Assembly: GCF_905171765.1 (NCBI RefSeq)
Contig: NC_053389.1
Coordinates: 213,224,624-213,288,623 of the forward strand
Source of the DNA: Bufo bufo
Taxonomy: Eukaryota; Chordata; Amphibia; Anura; Bufonidae
Reading direction: 5' to 3'
Length of the DNA: 64,000 bases
Shown: positions 20,816-32,756 of the stretch, in pieces
Layout: the number at the start of each line of letters is the position of its first letter
Position numbering within the stretch: position 1 is the first letter of the stretch
Notes under the pieces: generated by a model
What the model was told of the DNA's origin: nothing
Seen by the model: the letters and a program-made list of their open reading frames with translations, nothing else
Databases searched by the model: none
Position numbers and translations under genes: made by a program

Positions 20816-23316
20816 TTACTGTGCCTTTTAAATCAGCCCATCACCAGGGGAAGAGTACTATTCAGTCAAGGTACCCCAAAACAGAAGCCCTCCAAATATG
20901 AGAGGCCTTGGGGTCCCCCCACCTTTTGTACTCAAGAGAACGCACCTTCACCAAGTCACCCATAATGTTCCTATATATCGTATTCATTGGGAAGATTTTA
21001 CGACTCGTCGACACTAAGCTCCGTGCGCACCAGATGTGATGCCTGGTTACTTCGCTGACTAGAAATAAAGTGCCGTGGTCTCTTCAACCAAGGTCTTTGA
21101 ATGCACCATAGGCTCCACTCTACATAAGACAGGGCGGCCAACCTAGGCCAACCGATGGAAGTCCCCACCCTTCTGTATACCTCTATATTAAAGAAACAGT
21201 GAAGCAGGAAGTGGTCCATGCTTTCCAGCACGCCCTCACACTCCTCCTGGACACAACCCCTTTCCTCAGAGCTCCTACACTTCACATTGTCACTTACATA
21301 TAGCTTACCATGAAAGCAGCGCCAAGTCACATCCCAAACCTTCTTAGGGATCCTTTCTGAATTGAGCAAAAGTAAACCACCTTCTAGATCCTGACTTCGG
21401 CAATTCTTCAAGGGCAATGGAGCCTGGAAGAGAGAGGACAGGACCCTCCTGTCAAGGGAAATCCTCAACATAGTTTCCACCTCCGTCTTCCCCAGACTCC
21501 ACTGTTTTATGATCCTCAGAACCGGGGCAGATAAGTCCAGAGATATCCATGTGACGCACGCAGGTCTTTCACACGCCCTCCTGTCTCCCATTCCTGTAAG
21601 AAAGTCCTAAACCACTCCCTGCAGGAAATTACCCACAAAGGATCCCTCTCTTTCCAGAGGTTTGCAATATTTATTTTCAAGAAGGTATTTATTAAGAATA
21701 CCACTGGGTTGACCATATCCAACCTGCCTAGTCTCCTTGTGCAATAAGTCACCTCTCTCCTGACTAGGTTCAGCCTGTTTCCCCACAACATTTGGAAAAA
21801 GAGGCTTTAGATCATCGCCCAGAGAGATCCTGGCAGGACACAGACACTGCCCAAGTACAATAGTACAGGGATCAAGTAGGCCTTGCACAAGTAAATCCTT
21901 TCCCTAAGGGTCTGCTTTTTCAATTTTTCTGATGATAATCCTCACCCTGGCCGAAATTGATGCCGAGAACTTTTAAGCCCCTTTCACACGGGCAAGAATT
22001 CTGTGCAGGTGCAATGCGTGAGGTGAACGCATTGCACTCACACTGAATCCGGACCAATAGCGGTCCACTTCAGACATCACTAACCTCACCTCCTCTTCCG
22101 AAGAGGCAAATATAGTGACATCATCCGTGTACGCTAACACCTTCAGAGATGGTCCCTAAGCCGCCAGTTCCAACCCCACCCCCGCCAACGGTCCACGATC
22201 TACCCTTCTAATGAAGGGATCAATCGCAAACACGTACAGCAAGGGGCTTAAAGGAGATCCCTGACGGACACCGGAAGCCACCTCAAAAGGACGACACAAC
22301 CGCCCATTAACCAACGGGAAACTTTCCGCCCTCTTGTACAAAGTCTTCAGACAATATGGGTCTCCAGTTCTCAATACGGGATGGGTCTTTACCCTTTGAC
22401 AGAATAATCAGGGCTGACTTACCCATTGACTTCAGCAGAGTGCCCGAGGAAAGACACTCATTAAACACCTCGGTCAAGAGAGGAACCAACTGTTCCTTAA
22501 AAGTCTTATATCACTCGGATGTTAAGCCTTCCGGACCTTGCGATTTTTTAGGCCTAAGCCCATCAATGGCCAGTCTCACTTCCTCTTCCCTGATAGGTTC
22601 TGACAAAACGTCAAGAGAGGGGTCCTTTCCTGCCCTGGGAACAGCCTCAGCCAAGAAAACTGAGAAACTGTCTCTATCTAGTTCCTTCCTACCCAAGAGG
22701 CGAGAGTAGAAAGACCTGACGATCACCAGAATCCCTGACTTGGACCTATTCAGGGAGCCCGTACTGTCAACCAGGCCTACCACAAGCTTACTTCTTACTG
22801 CCATCTTACAGTTCCTGAAAGGGTCGGGCGAGAGGTACTTCCCGAAATCCCTCTCGGCAACCAAAGAGGCATACCTATCATACTGACACCTCTTAAGTAA
22901 GGATTTCACACGAGAGATATCCTCACGGCTACCTCTCGTCGAAACAAGTCTTTCAAGTTTCCTCCTCAGTTCCTGGTACAGATGGTATATGTCCCAACTC
23001 CTGAGGTTAGAGAGCTCTCAGAAAAACATTGCCATCCTTTTTTTAAACATCTCCCACCACTCTGACTTACTGTTACAAAGGTCCATCAATGGTTCCTGGC
23101 TCTGAAGGAATTCCTCAAAAGATTGTCTTATCTTCGCTTCTTCCAGGAGAGACGAATTCAATTTCCACATACCTCTTCCCATACAGGGAGTCTCTGCAAC
23201 ATTCAAAGAGAAACTAATGAAACAGTGATCAGAGAATTCCACTTCCTCAGATTGTAAAGCTGAAAAAACTGCCTCCCCCTTTAAATAAAACCTGTCAATT
23301 CTAGACCTATTATTAC
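20816..23316 (-). pseudogene. Tx1-clade L1 ORF2, RT to C-terminus
   Basis: The minus strand encodes the second half of an L1-type ORF2. It shows the end of the endonuclease (SRIDRFYLKG, FSDHCFISFSLN, about 23230-23310), then the RT entry IREEEVRLAIDGLRPKKSQG (about 22570) and ILSKGKDPSRIENWRPI (about 22400). It then jumps to SGVRQGSPLSPLLYVFAIDP (about 22250) and catalytic YTDDVTIFAS (about 22110). The C-terminal region (21591-20998) has a Cys/His-containing segment typical of Tx1 elements. RT palm sequence between the RPI and SGVRQG blocks is missing, so there is an internal deletion near 22360. A stray 100-bp hairpin-like insert interrupts it at about 21975-22072. Confidence 0.85.
21975..22072. 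repeat. Short insertion in L1 coding sequence
   Basis: About 100 bp starting CCCCTTTCACACGGGC contains a short inverted repeat GTGCAATGCGTGA/GAACGCATTGCAC. It separates L1 coding blocks on either side. It is probably a small nonautonomous DNA transposon fragment of undetermined type. Confidence 0.45.
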
Positions 23317-24097
23317 ATAGAAACATAGAAACATAGAATGTGTCGGCAGATAAGAACCATTTGGCCCATCTAGTCTGCCCAATATACTGAATACTATGGA
23401 TAGCCCCCGGCCCTATCTTATATGAAGGATGGCCTTATGCCTATCCCATGCATGCTTAAACCCCTTCACTGTATTTGCAGCTACCACTTCTGCAGGAAGG
23501 CTATTCCATGCATCCACTACTCTCTCAGTAAAGTAATACTTCCTGATATTACTTTTAAACCTTTGCCCCTCTAATTTAAAACTGTGTCCTCTTGTGGTAG
23601 TTTTTCTTCTTTTAAATATGCTCTCTTCCTTTACCGAGTTGATTCCCTTTATGTATTTAAAAGTTTCTATCATATCCCCTCTGTCTCTTCTTTCTTCCAA
23701 GCTATACATATTAAGGTCCTTTAACCTTTCCTGGTAAGTTTTATCCTGCAATCCATGTACTAGTTTAGTAGCTCTTCTCTGAACTCTCTCTAGAGTATCT
23801 ATATCCTTCTGGAGATATGGCCTCCAGTACTGCGCACAATACTCCAAGTGAGGTCTCACCAGTGTTCTGTACAGCGGCATAAGCACTTCACTCTTTCTAC
23901 TGCTTATACCTCTCCCTATACATCCAAGCATTCTGCTGGCATTTCGTGCTGCTCTATTACATTGTCTTCCCACCTTTAAGTCTTCTGAAATAATTACTCC
24001 TAAATCCCTTTCCTCAGATACTGAGGTCAGGACTGTGTCAAATATTCTATATTCTGCCCTTGGGTTTTTACGCCCTAGGTGCATTATCTTGCACTTG
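23317..24097 (-). mobile_element. 5'-truncated CR1 tail inserted in L1
   Basis: The minus strand gives the last 250 codons of CR1 ORF2 (KCKIMHLGRKNPRAEY to AWDRHKAILHIR) plus the CR1 3' UTR with the terminal ATTCTATGTTTCTATG. The same segment occurs in the CR1 copies ending at 35510 and 45808. A 4-bp TTAC on both sides (23313-23316 and 24098-24101) may be the target duplication. Flanking sequence on both sides is one L1 endonuclease domain. Confidence 0.9.
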
Positions 24098-24345
24098 TTA
24101 CCTTGATGAAAGGTGAAATCCACGTGATCTGGTTTATGCTGTAAATGGGCATCCACCAGACGAGCTTCCTCAACTATTCTACTCAAGGCGACGCCAACAG
24201 CATCCAGCCCACCTTTGGTGCCTCCCCTGTCACAGACTCTAGTCACATTATTAAAATCTCCTCCAAAGATTATTTGCCGGCTGGTAAAAAGAAAAGGTTT
24301 AATACCTAAGAAGACATTTGCAGTCCCACTTACTTTGTGGACCAT
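23413..24345 (-). pseudogene. Chimeric frame: L1 endonuclease fused to CR1 RT tail
   Basis: A single uninterrupted frame of 310 codons starts in the L1 endonuclease (IIFGGDFNNVTRVCDRGG, HVDFTFHQGN) and passes without a stop into the CR1 C-terminal domain at about 24097, ending at the native CR1 stop. The fusion is a by-product of where the CR1 landed. No evidence of expression is visible. Confidence 0.85.
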
Positions 24346-24694
24346 AGATGTTAATTAATCTTAATTTCTGTCTCCCCATGAGGACATCTAGAATCAGGCA
24401 CCTTCCTATTTCCAACTCAATAATCCTCCTACATTCCACTCTTTTGGCGGTTTTAAAAAGTACCGCCACCCCGCTATACAGCTCGGCCGCAAGAGACCAG
24501 AATGACTGACCAAGTCTCCATTCCCGCTTGACTTTCTCCATCAACACAACACTTGTTGACCAGGTCTCTTGCAAAAATAAAATATCAGCATTGATACAGC
24601 TGGAAAAATCAAAGGCCACAAAATGAGATGCATCTGACTTGATGCTAGCAACATTAATACTTGATAGCGTCAACGGTGTAAGTTCCGCCATCAT
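24098..24694 (-). pseudogene. Tx1-clade L1 ORF2, N-terminal endonuclease
   Basis: Minus-strand translation gives an APE-like endonuclease N-terminus: LTLSSINVASIKS, then ADILFLQETWST, then SGVAVLFKT and LRLINIYGPQ, leading to FGGDFNNV near 24250. It continues on the other side of the CR1 insert at 23316. The start is near 24690, just downstream of the ORF1 remnant, as in two-ORF L1 elements. Confidence 0.8.
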
Positions 24695-24699
24695 GGATG

Positions 24700-25944
24700 A
24701 TCGGGTTGGACAGCTTTCTTCTTTCCGCTCCCACCACCATCAACCTTGTTATCACCAGACCCCTCACTCTCTTTCTGCCTTTTCAAGCATACCGACACAT
24801 CCATACTACACTGTTTGCCAGAGGAAACAGGCTTAGCCCTGCTTCCAGAGGGTAAAGGGTAGGGCCCGGCAACCTGCGGGGAGGCCTTCACACCTCCGGC
24901 ACCACGCCCTGCTCCTCCCAAGTTGGAGCAACTGGAGGATCCTCGCTAAGGACCTGATACCGATTGGAGAGATCCACAAGAGGGGCCCCAGTTGATCCTT
25001 CCTTTGGCACCTGGTCAAGGGTGGGTGGGACAGATGAATCCCACTGCAGAGAGGGCTTATGACCCTCTCCTTTCTTTTTTCTCCTGCTCCGTTTGTTCCT
25101 CTTCCTCTCCAACCACTTCCTATAATCCTCATCCATGCTTTCGCCGTACGAGGATGTGGTCGCAGCGGAGAGGCCAGCCTTCTCAGGCTGGGCTTCAGAT
25201 ATTCCACCATCATCGCTGTACCCTGGGTCACTACAAACGGGATCCTCAGCCAAAAGACCAACCAGAGGATCAACTGAGGGACCAGCTGCCACCTGCTCCC
25301 TATCTCTGCGGCGTTGTTCCTGCAGTCAAATCTTGGATGGCCTTAGCTTTTTAACAAGATCCTGTCTGCTTCCACCAGTGCTAGTATCTCCAGCTCCAAC
25401 ACTCGTCCCCTCACCAACCGGCTCAGTTCCAGCAGCAGGCCCCTCCTCAACCACAGACCCAGCCACACGACTAGCGTCCGCCCTAGTTTGAGCCCAGCCC
25501 TTAGCCTTATTGACGAAGGCAAGCGGACAACGACTGAAGGGATGACCCAGGTCTCTGCACAGGTTACACCGGATCCGTCTACAAGACGCGGCAAGGTGAC
25601 CGACGTCCCCACACTACTCGCACTTACGAATGTTGCATTGTGTGCTAAAGTGGGCGGAACTACCACACTTGTGACAAACCTTCGGCTGCCCCTGATAGAA
25701 GACCATAATCCTGTCCCTCCCTAAAAAGTCAGAAGAGGGAATATGAGCAACAGAGTTGCCTTGAGCCAACAGCTTTATGCTGAAGGTCCAGGTGCCTGAC
25801 CAGATACCATTATTGTACAAAAGTTTGGCAGGGAACTGCCCAACCTCGCCATTACGACTGAGCCAGGTCATTATATCCACGCTAGAAAGAGATTTGTTAC
25901 AAGTTAATACCGTCACTCTCTTAAACATTGTTTGGCGGGTTATA
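24700..25944 (-). pseudogene. Tx1-clade L1 ORF1, C-terminal part with zinc knuckle
   Basis: The minus strand encodes an RNA-binding ORF1: VTVLTCNKSLSSVDIMTWLS, then a knuckle region CHKCGSSAHFSTQCNIRKC (about 25620-25680), then a charged, serine-rich C-terminus containing RNKRSRRKKKG (about 25090). Reading frames shift between these blocks. The knuckle after an RRM-like region is typical of Tx1 ORF1. The region is interrupted upstream by the hAT-like element at 25953 and resumes at 27308. Confidence 0.7.
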
Positions 25945-25952
25945 GCCTGGAC

Positions 25953-27299
25953 TAGTGATGAGTGGCAGGGGCGATATTCGAATTTGCAATATTTTCCGTA
26001 TATTTAGTAGAATATTCATCATATATTTGCGAATTCGAGATACATTTTTGATCGCGAAAAATCGGCAATGTAATATTTGCGTAATGCGCGCAAAATACAG
26101 GCGTGGGTCACTATTGCTAAATTTTTCAAGCTGCTAGAAGTTTTCTGAGACTGGAGAAAATGGTTGGCTTGGCAGAACATTACAATACCTTTATATGCAG
26201 ATAGAGTGCTCCAATATATTCGCGATTGCAAAACTGGCACTTATGATGCAAATATTTTGCCGCAATACGTGCAACTTCACATTTTAACAGGTCTGACTAC
26301 TTATTAGTGATTGGTGCACTAAGTATTGTTGTGAACTTTTGACATCACAGCACTATGTATGTATGTATGTATGTATGTATGTATGTGGCATACATACAGC
26401 ACTATGCAAGTAGCATGTATGTATGGACAGCAGAACTTATCAGCAACACTATATCACTGTCTAACCTACACTGACTATCTCCCACTAACTATCTGTATTA
26501 TATATATATAAGCTAACTAACTATCTAATATAATGACACAGGAAAGCAGAGAGCACAACAATAACACTGCTGTCTCTCTCAGATCTGCAAAACACTAAAT
26601 ACAAGGGCTGCTGAGCAGGTTCTTATAGTACTCCTCCTGAGGAAGCAAACTATACGCGAAACGCGCGTTGAGGAGCGCCATTGCCCTGGTACCTGTCCCT
26701 GCTCTGTTGGTATGTAGCCCTATACACCTGCCTTACCTTATATTTTCGGATCTTGTGTCTGCTATTTTGGTATTCATGCACACCGGTGTATTGAGGCAAG
26801 CGCACCCTTGCTATAGATTCTCCATGCTCCTGGTATTATATCCTTTGGGATAATAGATTATTTATATATTACATACATGGAGATCTATTTACGTCCGTCC
26901 AATGGATGGGGCAGGTAGCAGTGTGATGCAGGATTGTGGTTGTCCCTGCTCATTTATTGTCTTATAATATGTATCATGTATGTCTTTTATGGATATTGAA
27001 TAAAATTGATTTGTATTTTCTCATACCGGTGTGTCTAGCACTCTTTTTCTTTATTGTGGTCTTATATAGTAAGGGGTAGGCAACTTTTCTATTGGTTGCT
27101 AGGGATGTTGCTAAGCTCAGACAAAGACATTGCAGCCTTCTCATTGGCCCACAAGCAAGAATGGAGGTTACTGATGAAAAAAAATCTAGAATGTTTGAAA
27201 TTACGAATATATATAACTATATTCTAAATATTCACGAATTCTCGAAGTGCCGATATTCTCAATTAATATTTACTATTCGAATATTCGTGCCCAACACTA
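25953..27299. mobile_element. Nonautonomous hAT-like element, 1347 bp
   Basis: Both ends carry similar inverted termini: TAGTGATGAGTGGCAGGGGC on the left and TAGTGTTGGGCACGAATATT (reverse complement) on the right. Both run into sequence rich in AATATTCG words. They are flanked by GCCTGGAC (25945-25952) and TCCTGGAC (27300-27307), an 8-bp duplication with one mismatch. L1 ORF1 coding resumes on both sides. The interior has no transposase. It contains a GTAT microsatellite and a hammerhead-like segment ending near 27050. Confidence 0.8.
26356..26388 (+). repeat. (GTAT)n microsatellite
   Basis: About eight tandem GTAT units lie inside the hAT-like element. Confidence 0.9.
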
Positions 27300-27307
27300 T
27301 CCTGGAC

Positions 27308-27540
27308 AGAAAACCCCCGCCAGGCCGGAGTGCTCTTTGGCAGTTCCTACTGAGACCAGAAGAGTTTAAGACCCTCCGGTCTAGCAAAACTGACATCAAA
27401 CATCTTGGTACCGTAGGGATAAATCAGAGCAAAATGTAATTTGCCACAAAGCACATCCCCAGGAGAAGCTCCACTGCATCTTTGCTCCACTACATGCGGT
27501 ATTTCTGGTGGATACTCAGACACTGTGTTTCAAAACAGGT
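27308..27540 (-). pseudogene. L1 ORF1 fragment between insertions
   Basis: Minus-strand translation shows DVLCGKLHFALIYPYGT, then MFDVSFARPEGLKLFW and RGFSVQAIT. This is the RNA-binding core of Tx1-type ORF1 and joins the block at 25944 once the hAT-like element is removed. The join to the N-terminal part lies at 35511 after removing CR1. Confidence 0.6.
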
Positions 27541-27599
27541 AAGGAATTTGTTAGACAGGTTATCACTATTGTCTGATTGCAAATGAGCATAGATGATTA

Positions 27600-28354
27600 T
27601 GGTATTAAATTTGTTGTTGAGGGAGGAGCTTTTGTGCGAGTGTGTGTATATATAGCCACATAGTATTAACTTGTCTAATTATAGCTTGCTGCATTTTCCA
27701 AGTGCTGCTTTTTATAAGTGCATTGGAGATACTCAGGAGGTAATCTGGAGGTGGATACAATCTAAAAAAGTAAGATTTGTTTGTTTAAAATCTTTCCCCT
27801 CTTTAAAATGGCAGACCTGGTTCTCTGCAGGAATTGTTGTGCTTTTATTTCAGGTTCCACTCTTCGGAGTTTTGGATGCTGTCTGATCTGTAGACATCTC
27901 TCCATAATGCAGCAGGAAATCGCATTTTTTAAATCTGAGATTTGTAAATTAACCGTTAAACAAACTAAGGCTGAGAACATTGCAATGCCACTGCCACAGA
28001 GGCCCCCTAGAAATGGAAGATGGGTTACTGCAGGTTCTGGTAGACTGAGAGTTGTTGATAGAAGACATGTCCCACAGTCTGTGGCTCTCCATAATTCATT
28101 TGCAGCACTTTCAGAGTGCAAGAGCAACATGGAGGGTGGCTCAAGCACAGTGGGTGAGAAACAATCATCTCCCATGCCTAAAGTATGCAAGGCTGCAACC
28201 AAAGACAAAAAAGGGAAGGTGAGGACTGATAGTAAGCAGCTGTTGGTGGGCGATTCCATCATAAGAGGTGTGAAGTTTGAGGAAAATGATGTTGTGAGAT
28301 GTCTCCCTGGTGGTACTGCTAGTAGGGATAGATGACGTATCCTTAATATTGTTA
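27600..28354 (+). pseudogene. CR1 ORF1, first half (zinc finger and esterase N-part)
   Basis: The frame from about 27781 encodes a cysteine-rich start (CRNCCAF, then CCLICRHL), a basic linker, and LLVGDSIIRGV at about 28240-28270. GDS is the nucleophile block of SGNH esterases, which some vertebrate CR1 ORF1 proteins carry. A TGA at 28333-28335 ends the frame just before the insertion site of the Penelope-like element. Coding resumes at 32396 with the next esterase blocks. The 5' boundary of the CR1 is uncertain (about 27540-27600). Confidence 0.8.
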
Positions 28355-29196
28355 AACTAGGTTAATGGACTAGGCTGGCACTCTGTATGTGTGGAGTAAT
28401 ACGGATAAATACAGTAAAATGAATAAAAGAATAAAATACAGTATAAAGTGATCACACAATTTAATTCAAATAGCAATAAAATCACCAAAATACATGGCTA
28501 AAAATGAACGCTGCGCGGCAAAATAAGACACTGCAATAACAATCATAAAAATAATCATAGAAAAATGATCCCAAAGAGTCCTTGGAATCAATGGTGTTCG
28601 ATAATATTCCTATATGTGGGTCTAATAATAGAACAAAAAAATGAAAAAATGCAGATTATATGTCCTTCCTTTCAAATGCTATATGGAGAGGAATGCCGCA
28701 TTGGATGTGCGGTAGTGGGTTATGTCCGTAATTTAAAAAGGACTTTTGAAAGAAGCAGGTTTCCCAAGATGACTTGTTAATTGATTCTAGTCCAATTCAA
28801 TATGTGGATAAAGTGCTGTATGCTCTGAGGTAACAATGAGTCTTACCTTGGCCAAGATGGTATTTAAAGTAGATGTAGATACCGCATACCTGATTGTGCA
28901 CGGTCTTGTGTTGTATGTATAGACGGACGCTGGAGTAGCGTGGTCTGTGGCGTGCTCCTGGCTTAGTCCGCAGCAGAGTATCCTGGAGGCTGGTAACCGG
29001 ACTGTTCGTATCCCAGGACGCCGCGTCTCACGTGATCTATGACGTGTCTCTAGTCCGTGACTATGTCCAGGTATCGCGAGAACTATGCTCGGCGGTTTCT
29101 GTATGAAAAGATTTTCTTACTGGAGCGCTCCAATTTTTGAAGAAAAGATCACAGACTTTGTATCATCTGTATCATCTGTAGAAAGGCCTTTAGACG

Positions 29197-29280
29197 AAAT
29201 GGGAGCTATCAGCTGGTTACGCCAAACGCGTTTCGGGGACCTCTTCCCCTTCTTCAGTGGCAGCTGATCTCCCAATCTTA
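29197..29280 (-). ncRNA. Hammerhead ribozyme, Penelope type
   Basis: On the minus strand CTGAAGA (29257-29251) fits the CUGANGA core. It is followed by a stem II hairpin GGGGA...TCCCC, GAAA (29234-29231), a 3-bp stem III CGC/GCG with loop GTTTG, and a GTA cleavage triplet at 29220-29218. Stem I is long: GGGAG plus ATCAGCTG on the 5' side pair with CAGCTGAT plus CTCCC on the 3' side (29217-29201). One extra A sits between the core and stem II. Hammerheads with very short stem III are known from Penelope-like elements. Confidence 0.75.
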
Positions 29281-29755
29281 GGTTAGCTTTATATAGGTCC
29301 ATCAGAGAGATCCAAAAAACGGCCTGGATTCAAAATTCCAAATGAATGTCCAGTTGTTTGTGGGAAATTTTATATGCGATTTCAATGCGTTATTTCCACT
29401 ACTTTTGCGTTTTTTTGATATATCATACATGGTGTTTGCTCTAATTCACCCAATAGGAAATAAATATTGCAGCTCATTTATTTTAATAGAAATACACAGA
29501 TAATGACTAAAACAATGGATATGTACAATAAAACTTCATATTAAAATATATAAATAAATAAAACATGTTTATAGATACACTTATTTGATGCAATGCATAA
29601 TGGTAAGATATTATATGATGGTAAAAGTGTTGCAGGATGATAAAATGTTGTATGATGATAAAAGGATGCATGTCCGATTCCAAGAGAGAGACTCAGTGCT
29701 GGTAAACAGCCTAACATGAGGCTCTCTGTCGGAAAGCGGACATGCAGCCCATGTC

Positions 29756-32334
29756 TTATAAAAAGCCAAAAATTTCTAAATCAGCATTTAAGCCCATCGG
29801 AATCAGGCTCCCAAAGTCAAATATCATTCGTGATTCGGCCCTGGACATCTTGTCTATATGTTTGCCTCCTCGCCAATGTGTATCAATTTTTTGTAATGCC
29901 ATGAAGAGCATGCCCTTTGGGTCTTTGTTGTGAACTTCTTTGAAATGTTTTGATAATGAGTGTTTCATGTATCCATTCCTAATATTGCGTAGATGTTCGC
30001 TTATTCTTATTTTCAGGCATCGTTTTGTTCTACCAATGTACTGTTTTCCACACGGACATTGGATTAGATAAACTACACTGGAGGTATCACAACTCAGAAA
30101 ACTCTTGATGGTCATAGAGAAATTATTTTGGAATGATTTAATTTCAGTGGTTCTTTTAGGAAATTTTGTTATTTTACATCCTTGACATTTACCGCATCTG
30201 TAAAATCCCTTAAGGCTCATCCAATTTCCAATAAACAAAGGTTTGTTAGGGTTATATTTTATTGAAGGTGCAATTTTCAAACCTAGGTTTTGTGCTCGTG
30301 TATAAGTGATCTGTGCTTTTGTCGGTAATAGTGGACCGATTATCTTGTCTTGTGTTAATAAGTGCCAGTATTTATTAATAATTCGTTCAATATTCTAATG
30401 TTGAGTGGAAAAAGGTAGTATAATCCTAAAGAAGGTTTCTCTAGATATTTTGTTTACCTTCTGGGATGCTGTTTCCAAAATATGTGTGGGATATTTTTTC
30501 TCTATAAATTTGTTTTTTAATAATTCGGCTTCCTTCTGGTATTGTAATTCTTCAGTACAATTTCTTTTTAACGGCGAAATTGTCTAAAGGGAACATTTAT
30601 CAACCATTGGGGCAAATGGCAACTTGAATATAATATGTAACCATTTTTCGCAGTTGTTTTCTGAAAGGTACGACATATGTATTTGCTTTCCTTTTTAGTT
30701 ATATTCAAATCTAGGAATTCAGTTTCTAATTGGTTTATATTTGCTGTAAAGTTCAAATTATAGATATTATTATTTAATTCTGAAATAAAGGAGTGTAAAC
30801 TAGTTTCGTTACCCCTCCAGATCAAGATGACGTCGTCAATATATCTACGCCAGAGCACCAGGCTGCCCCCTATGTTGGGATCAACAAATAGATCTTCCCA
30901 ATATGCCAAAAATAAATTTGCATAGCTGGGGGCAAACCTGGTGCCCATGGCGGTCCCCATGATCTGGAGGTAATAATTATTTTCAAAAAAGAAATAATTA
31001 TGTTCTAATATGTGTCTTACTCCTTCCGTAATAAAATCTAATTGTTCCTGTTTAAAATTTTCTTTTTCTAATTGAAATTAAAGAGCATGGATGCCTTGAT
31101 CGTGATTGATCACTGTATACAGTGATTTTATATCTAGAGTGGCTAAAATCCAATCATCTTCAACTTTTAGTTTCTCCAATATTTCAATAACTTCTGTCGT
31201 GTCCTTCAGATATGATTTTGTTTTTTTAACTAGAGGTTGTAACACGAATCTATATATTTGAGAGGTTTGCAGTTAGGGATCCAATGCCAGATATTATGGA
31301 CGACCTGGTGGACAAATGGCGTTCTTATGAACTTTTGGTAGGCAATATAATACCGGAAGTCTACCAGGTGTTCCCATAATGAAGTTGAATTCTGTCTTAT
31401 TCAGGATTTCTGAATGTAATCCTTTCGTACTGTATTCTAACAATTTTTCTTTAAACGAAGCAGTTGGGTCTCCCTTAAGTATCTTATAAGTGTCTGCATC
31501 GGATAGATGTCTTAGACATTCTCTATTGTAGTCCTGGGTATTCAGAATCACTATAACGCCCCCCTTGTCTGCAGGGCGTATGGTGATTTATTTTTTGTCT
31601 TGAAGTTCCCTTATTGCTAAAGCTTCTTTCCTTGATAGGTTGTTGTTATATATTTGTTTTTCTTTTAGCTTCCTTAAATCCATCTCAACACATTTTTGAA
31701 ATCCTGCCATTTCTGGACCTATTTCGCTTCTAGGAAATTTTTTTGACTTGTTTTTAAGATTGGTGTGCGGGAATTTTTCGATTGTGTGTATTTGTGGAAC
31801 CAAAGGATTTTTAAAAAAATATTTTTTTAGACAAATGTTTTTTATAAATTTTTGTATACCAATGTAGGTATCGAATTTGTTCAATTTCGCAGATGGGGCA
31901 AATTTAAGCCCTTTATTTAGAAGTGAAATTTGTGTTTGTGTGAGATCTACATCACTTAAATTAATGATGTTATCATTGTTATCTAGTAGTCTCTTCTGTA
32001 ATCTTTGTGTCTTCTTCCGTCCTCTACGTGTTTTCTTTGGTCTCTTTGATCCAAGTGATGTTGTTGATGTGTCGGTGTTGTGAACTGTTGTTCTGCGTAT
32101 CTCGGTGCTCGGGGGTATCTTTGTTGGTGATAATTCTCTAAGTGTGGGTTGTGATGTCTCAGGTTGTAAGGGTGTTTTGGGGGGGGGAGGGGGAGTTTTC
32201 TTGTGTGTCGGAGATACCGATCTTTTGTGTCTTATTCGTGTTGAATGGTGGGGTGGAGTCCGGTCTAAAAAAGCTTGTTCTGTGAAATTTTCAAATCGGT
32301 TTCTCACTGGTATATTGTATCTTTGTCTTTTCAA
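29756..32334 (-). pseudogene. Penelope-like RT and GIY-YIG endonuclease
   Basis: Reading the minus strand 5' to 3' there is a basic, proline-rich N-terminal domain (32334-31588). After a stop comes the RT with ADKGGVIVIL, VLYCLPKVHK (about 31330), LATLDIKSLYT (about 31130), MGTAMGTRFAPSYANLFLAY (about 30920) and the catalytic YIDDVILIW (about 30840). After a decayed linker comes a GIY-YIG domain: CPCGKQYIGRTKRCLKIRIS EH-type block (about 30040). CRCGKCQGC-like cysteines precede it (about 30190). This is the RT-endonuclease order of Penelope-like elements with GIY-YIG. Several stops and frame changes inactivate this copy. Confidence 0.88.
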
Positions 32335-32381
32335 TGGGGATTACTTCTGCAGTGCTTTCAATATCTGTTATTATATCTCAA

Positions 32382-32756
32382 CCTTAATATTGTTAGGCTA
32401 GAAAAGCAGGAAAGGGAGGTGGATGTTATTGTCCATCTTGGAACAAATGATCTGGCTTGCAATGAGGTTTCAAAGGTGAAGGAAGCTTTTCACACACTGG
32501 GAAATGATATACAAATGATATACGGGAGGTTGCATCAACTGTTTCATTCTCTGCAGTTTTTCCTGTGCATAACCTTCAGCATGACAGGAAGATGTGCATT
32601 AAGGATTTCAATGTATGGCTTGGTGAATGGTGTCTGAACCAGGGGTTTGGCTTTCTGTCTCATGTTAGCTCTCGTTGGAATGGAAAAGAACTGTACAAGA
32701 AAGATGGTTTGCATCTTTCTCTCAAGAGAATGAAGTATTTGCTAAGGAGCATTTAA
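32382..32756 (+). pseudogene. CR1 ORF1, second half (esterase C-part)
   Basis: After the target duplication, coding resumes with DVIVHLGTNDLACNEVSK (32420-32480), the GTND block of SGNH esterases. A frame change follows, then KKDGLHLSLKRM (about 32700-32735), the catalytic D-x-x-H block. Together with GDS at 28250 the whole catalytic set is recognisable but split 4 kb apart. Confidence 0.8.

Larger units (their letters stand above)
28355..32381 (-). mobile_element. Penelope-like element, minus strand
   Basis: This 4.03-kb insertion splits CR1 ORF1. It is flanked by a 14-bp duplication CCTTAATATTGTTA (28341-28354 and 32382-32395). It encodes Penelope-type RT and GIY-YIG endonuclease and contains a hammerhead ribozyme fold in its 3' region. 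Only one terminal-repeat-like region (28355-29290) is seen, so the 5' copy is absent or truncated. Confidence 0.9.
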
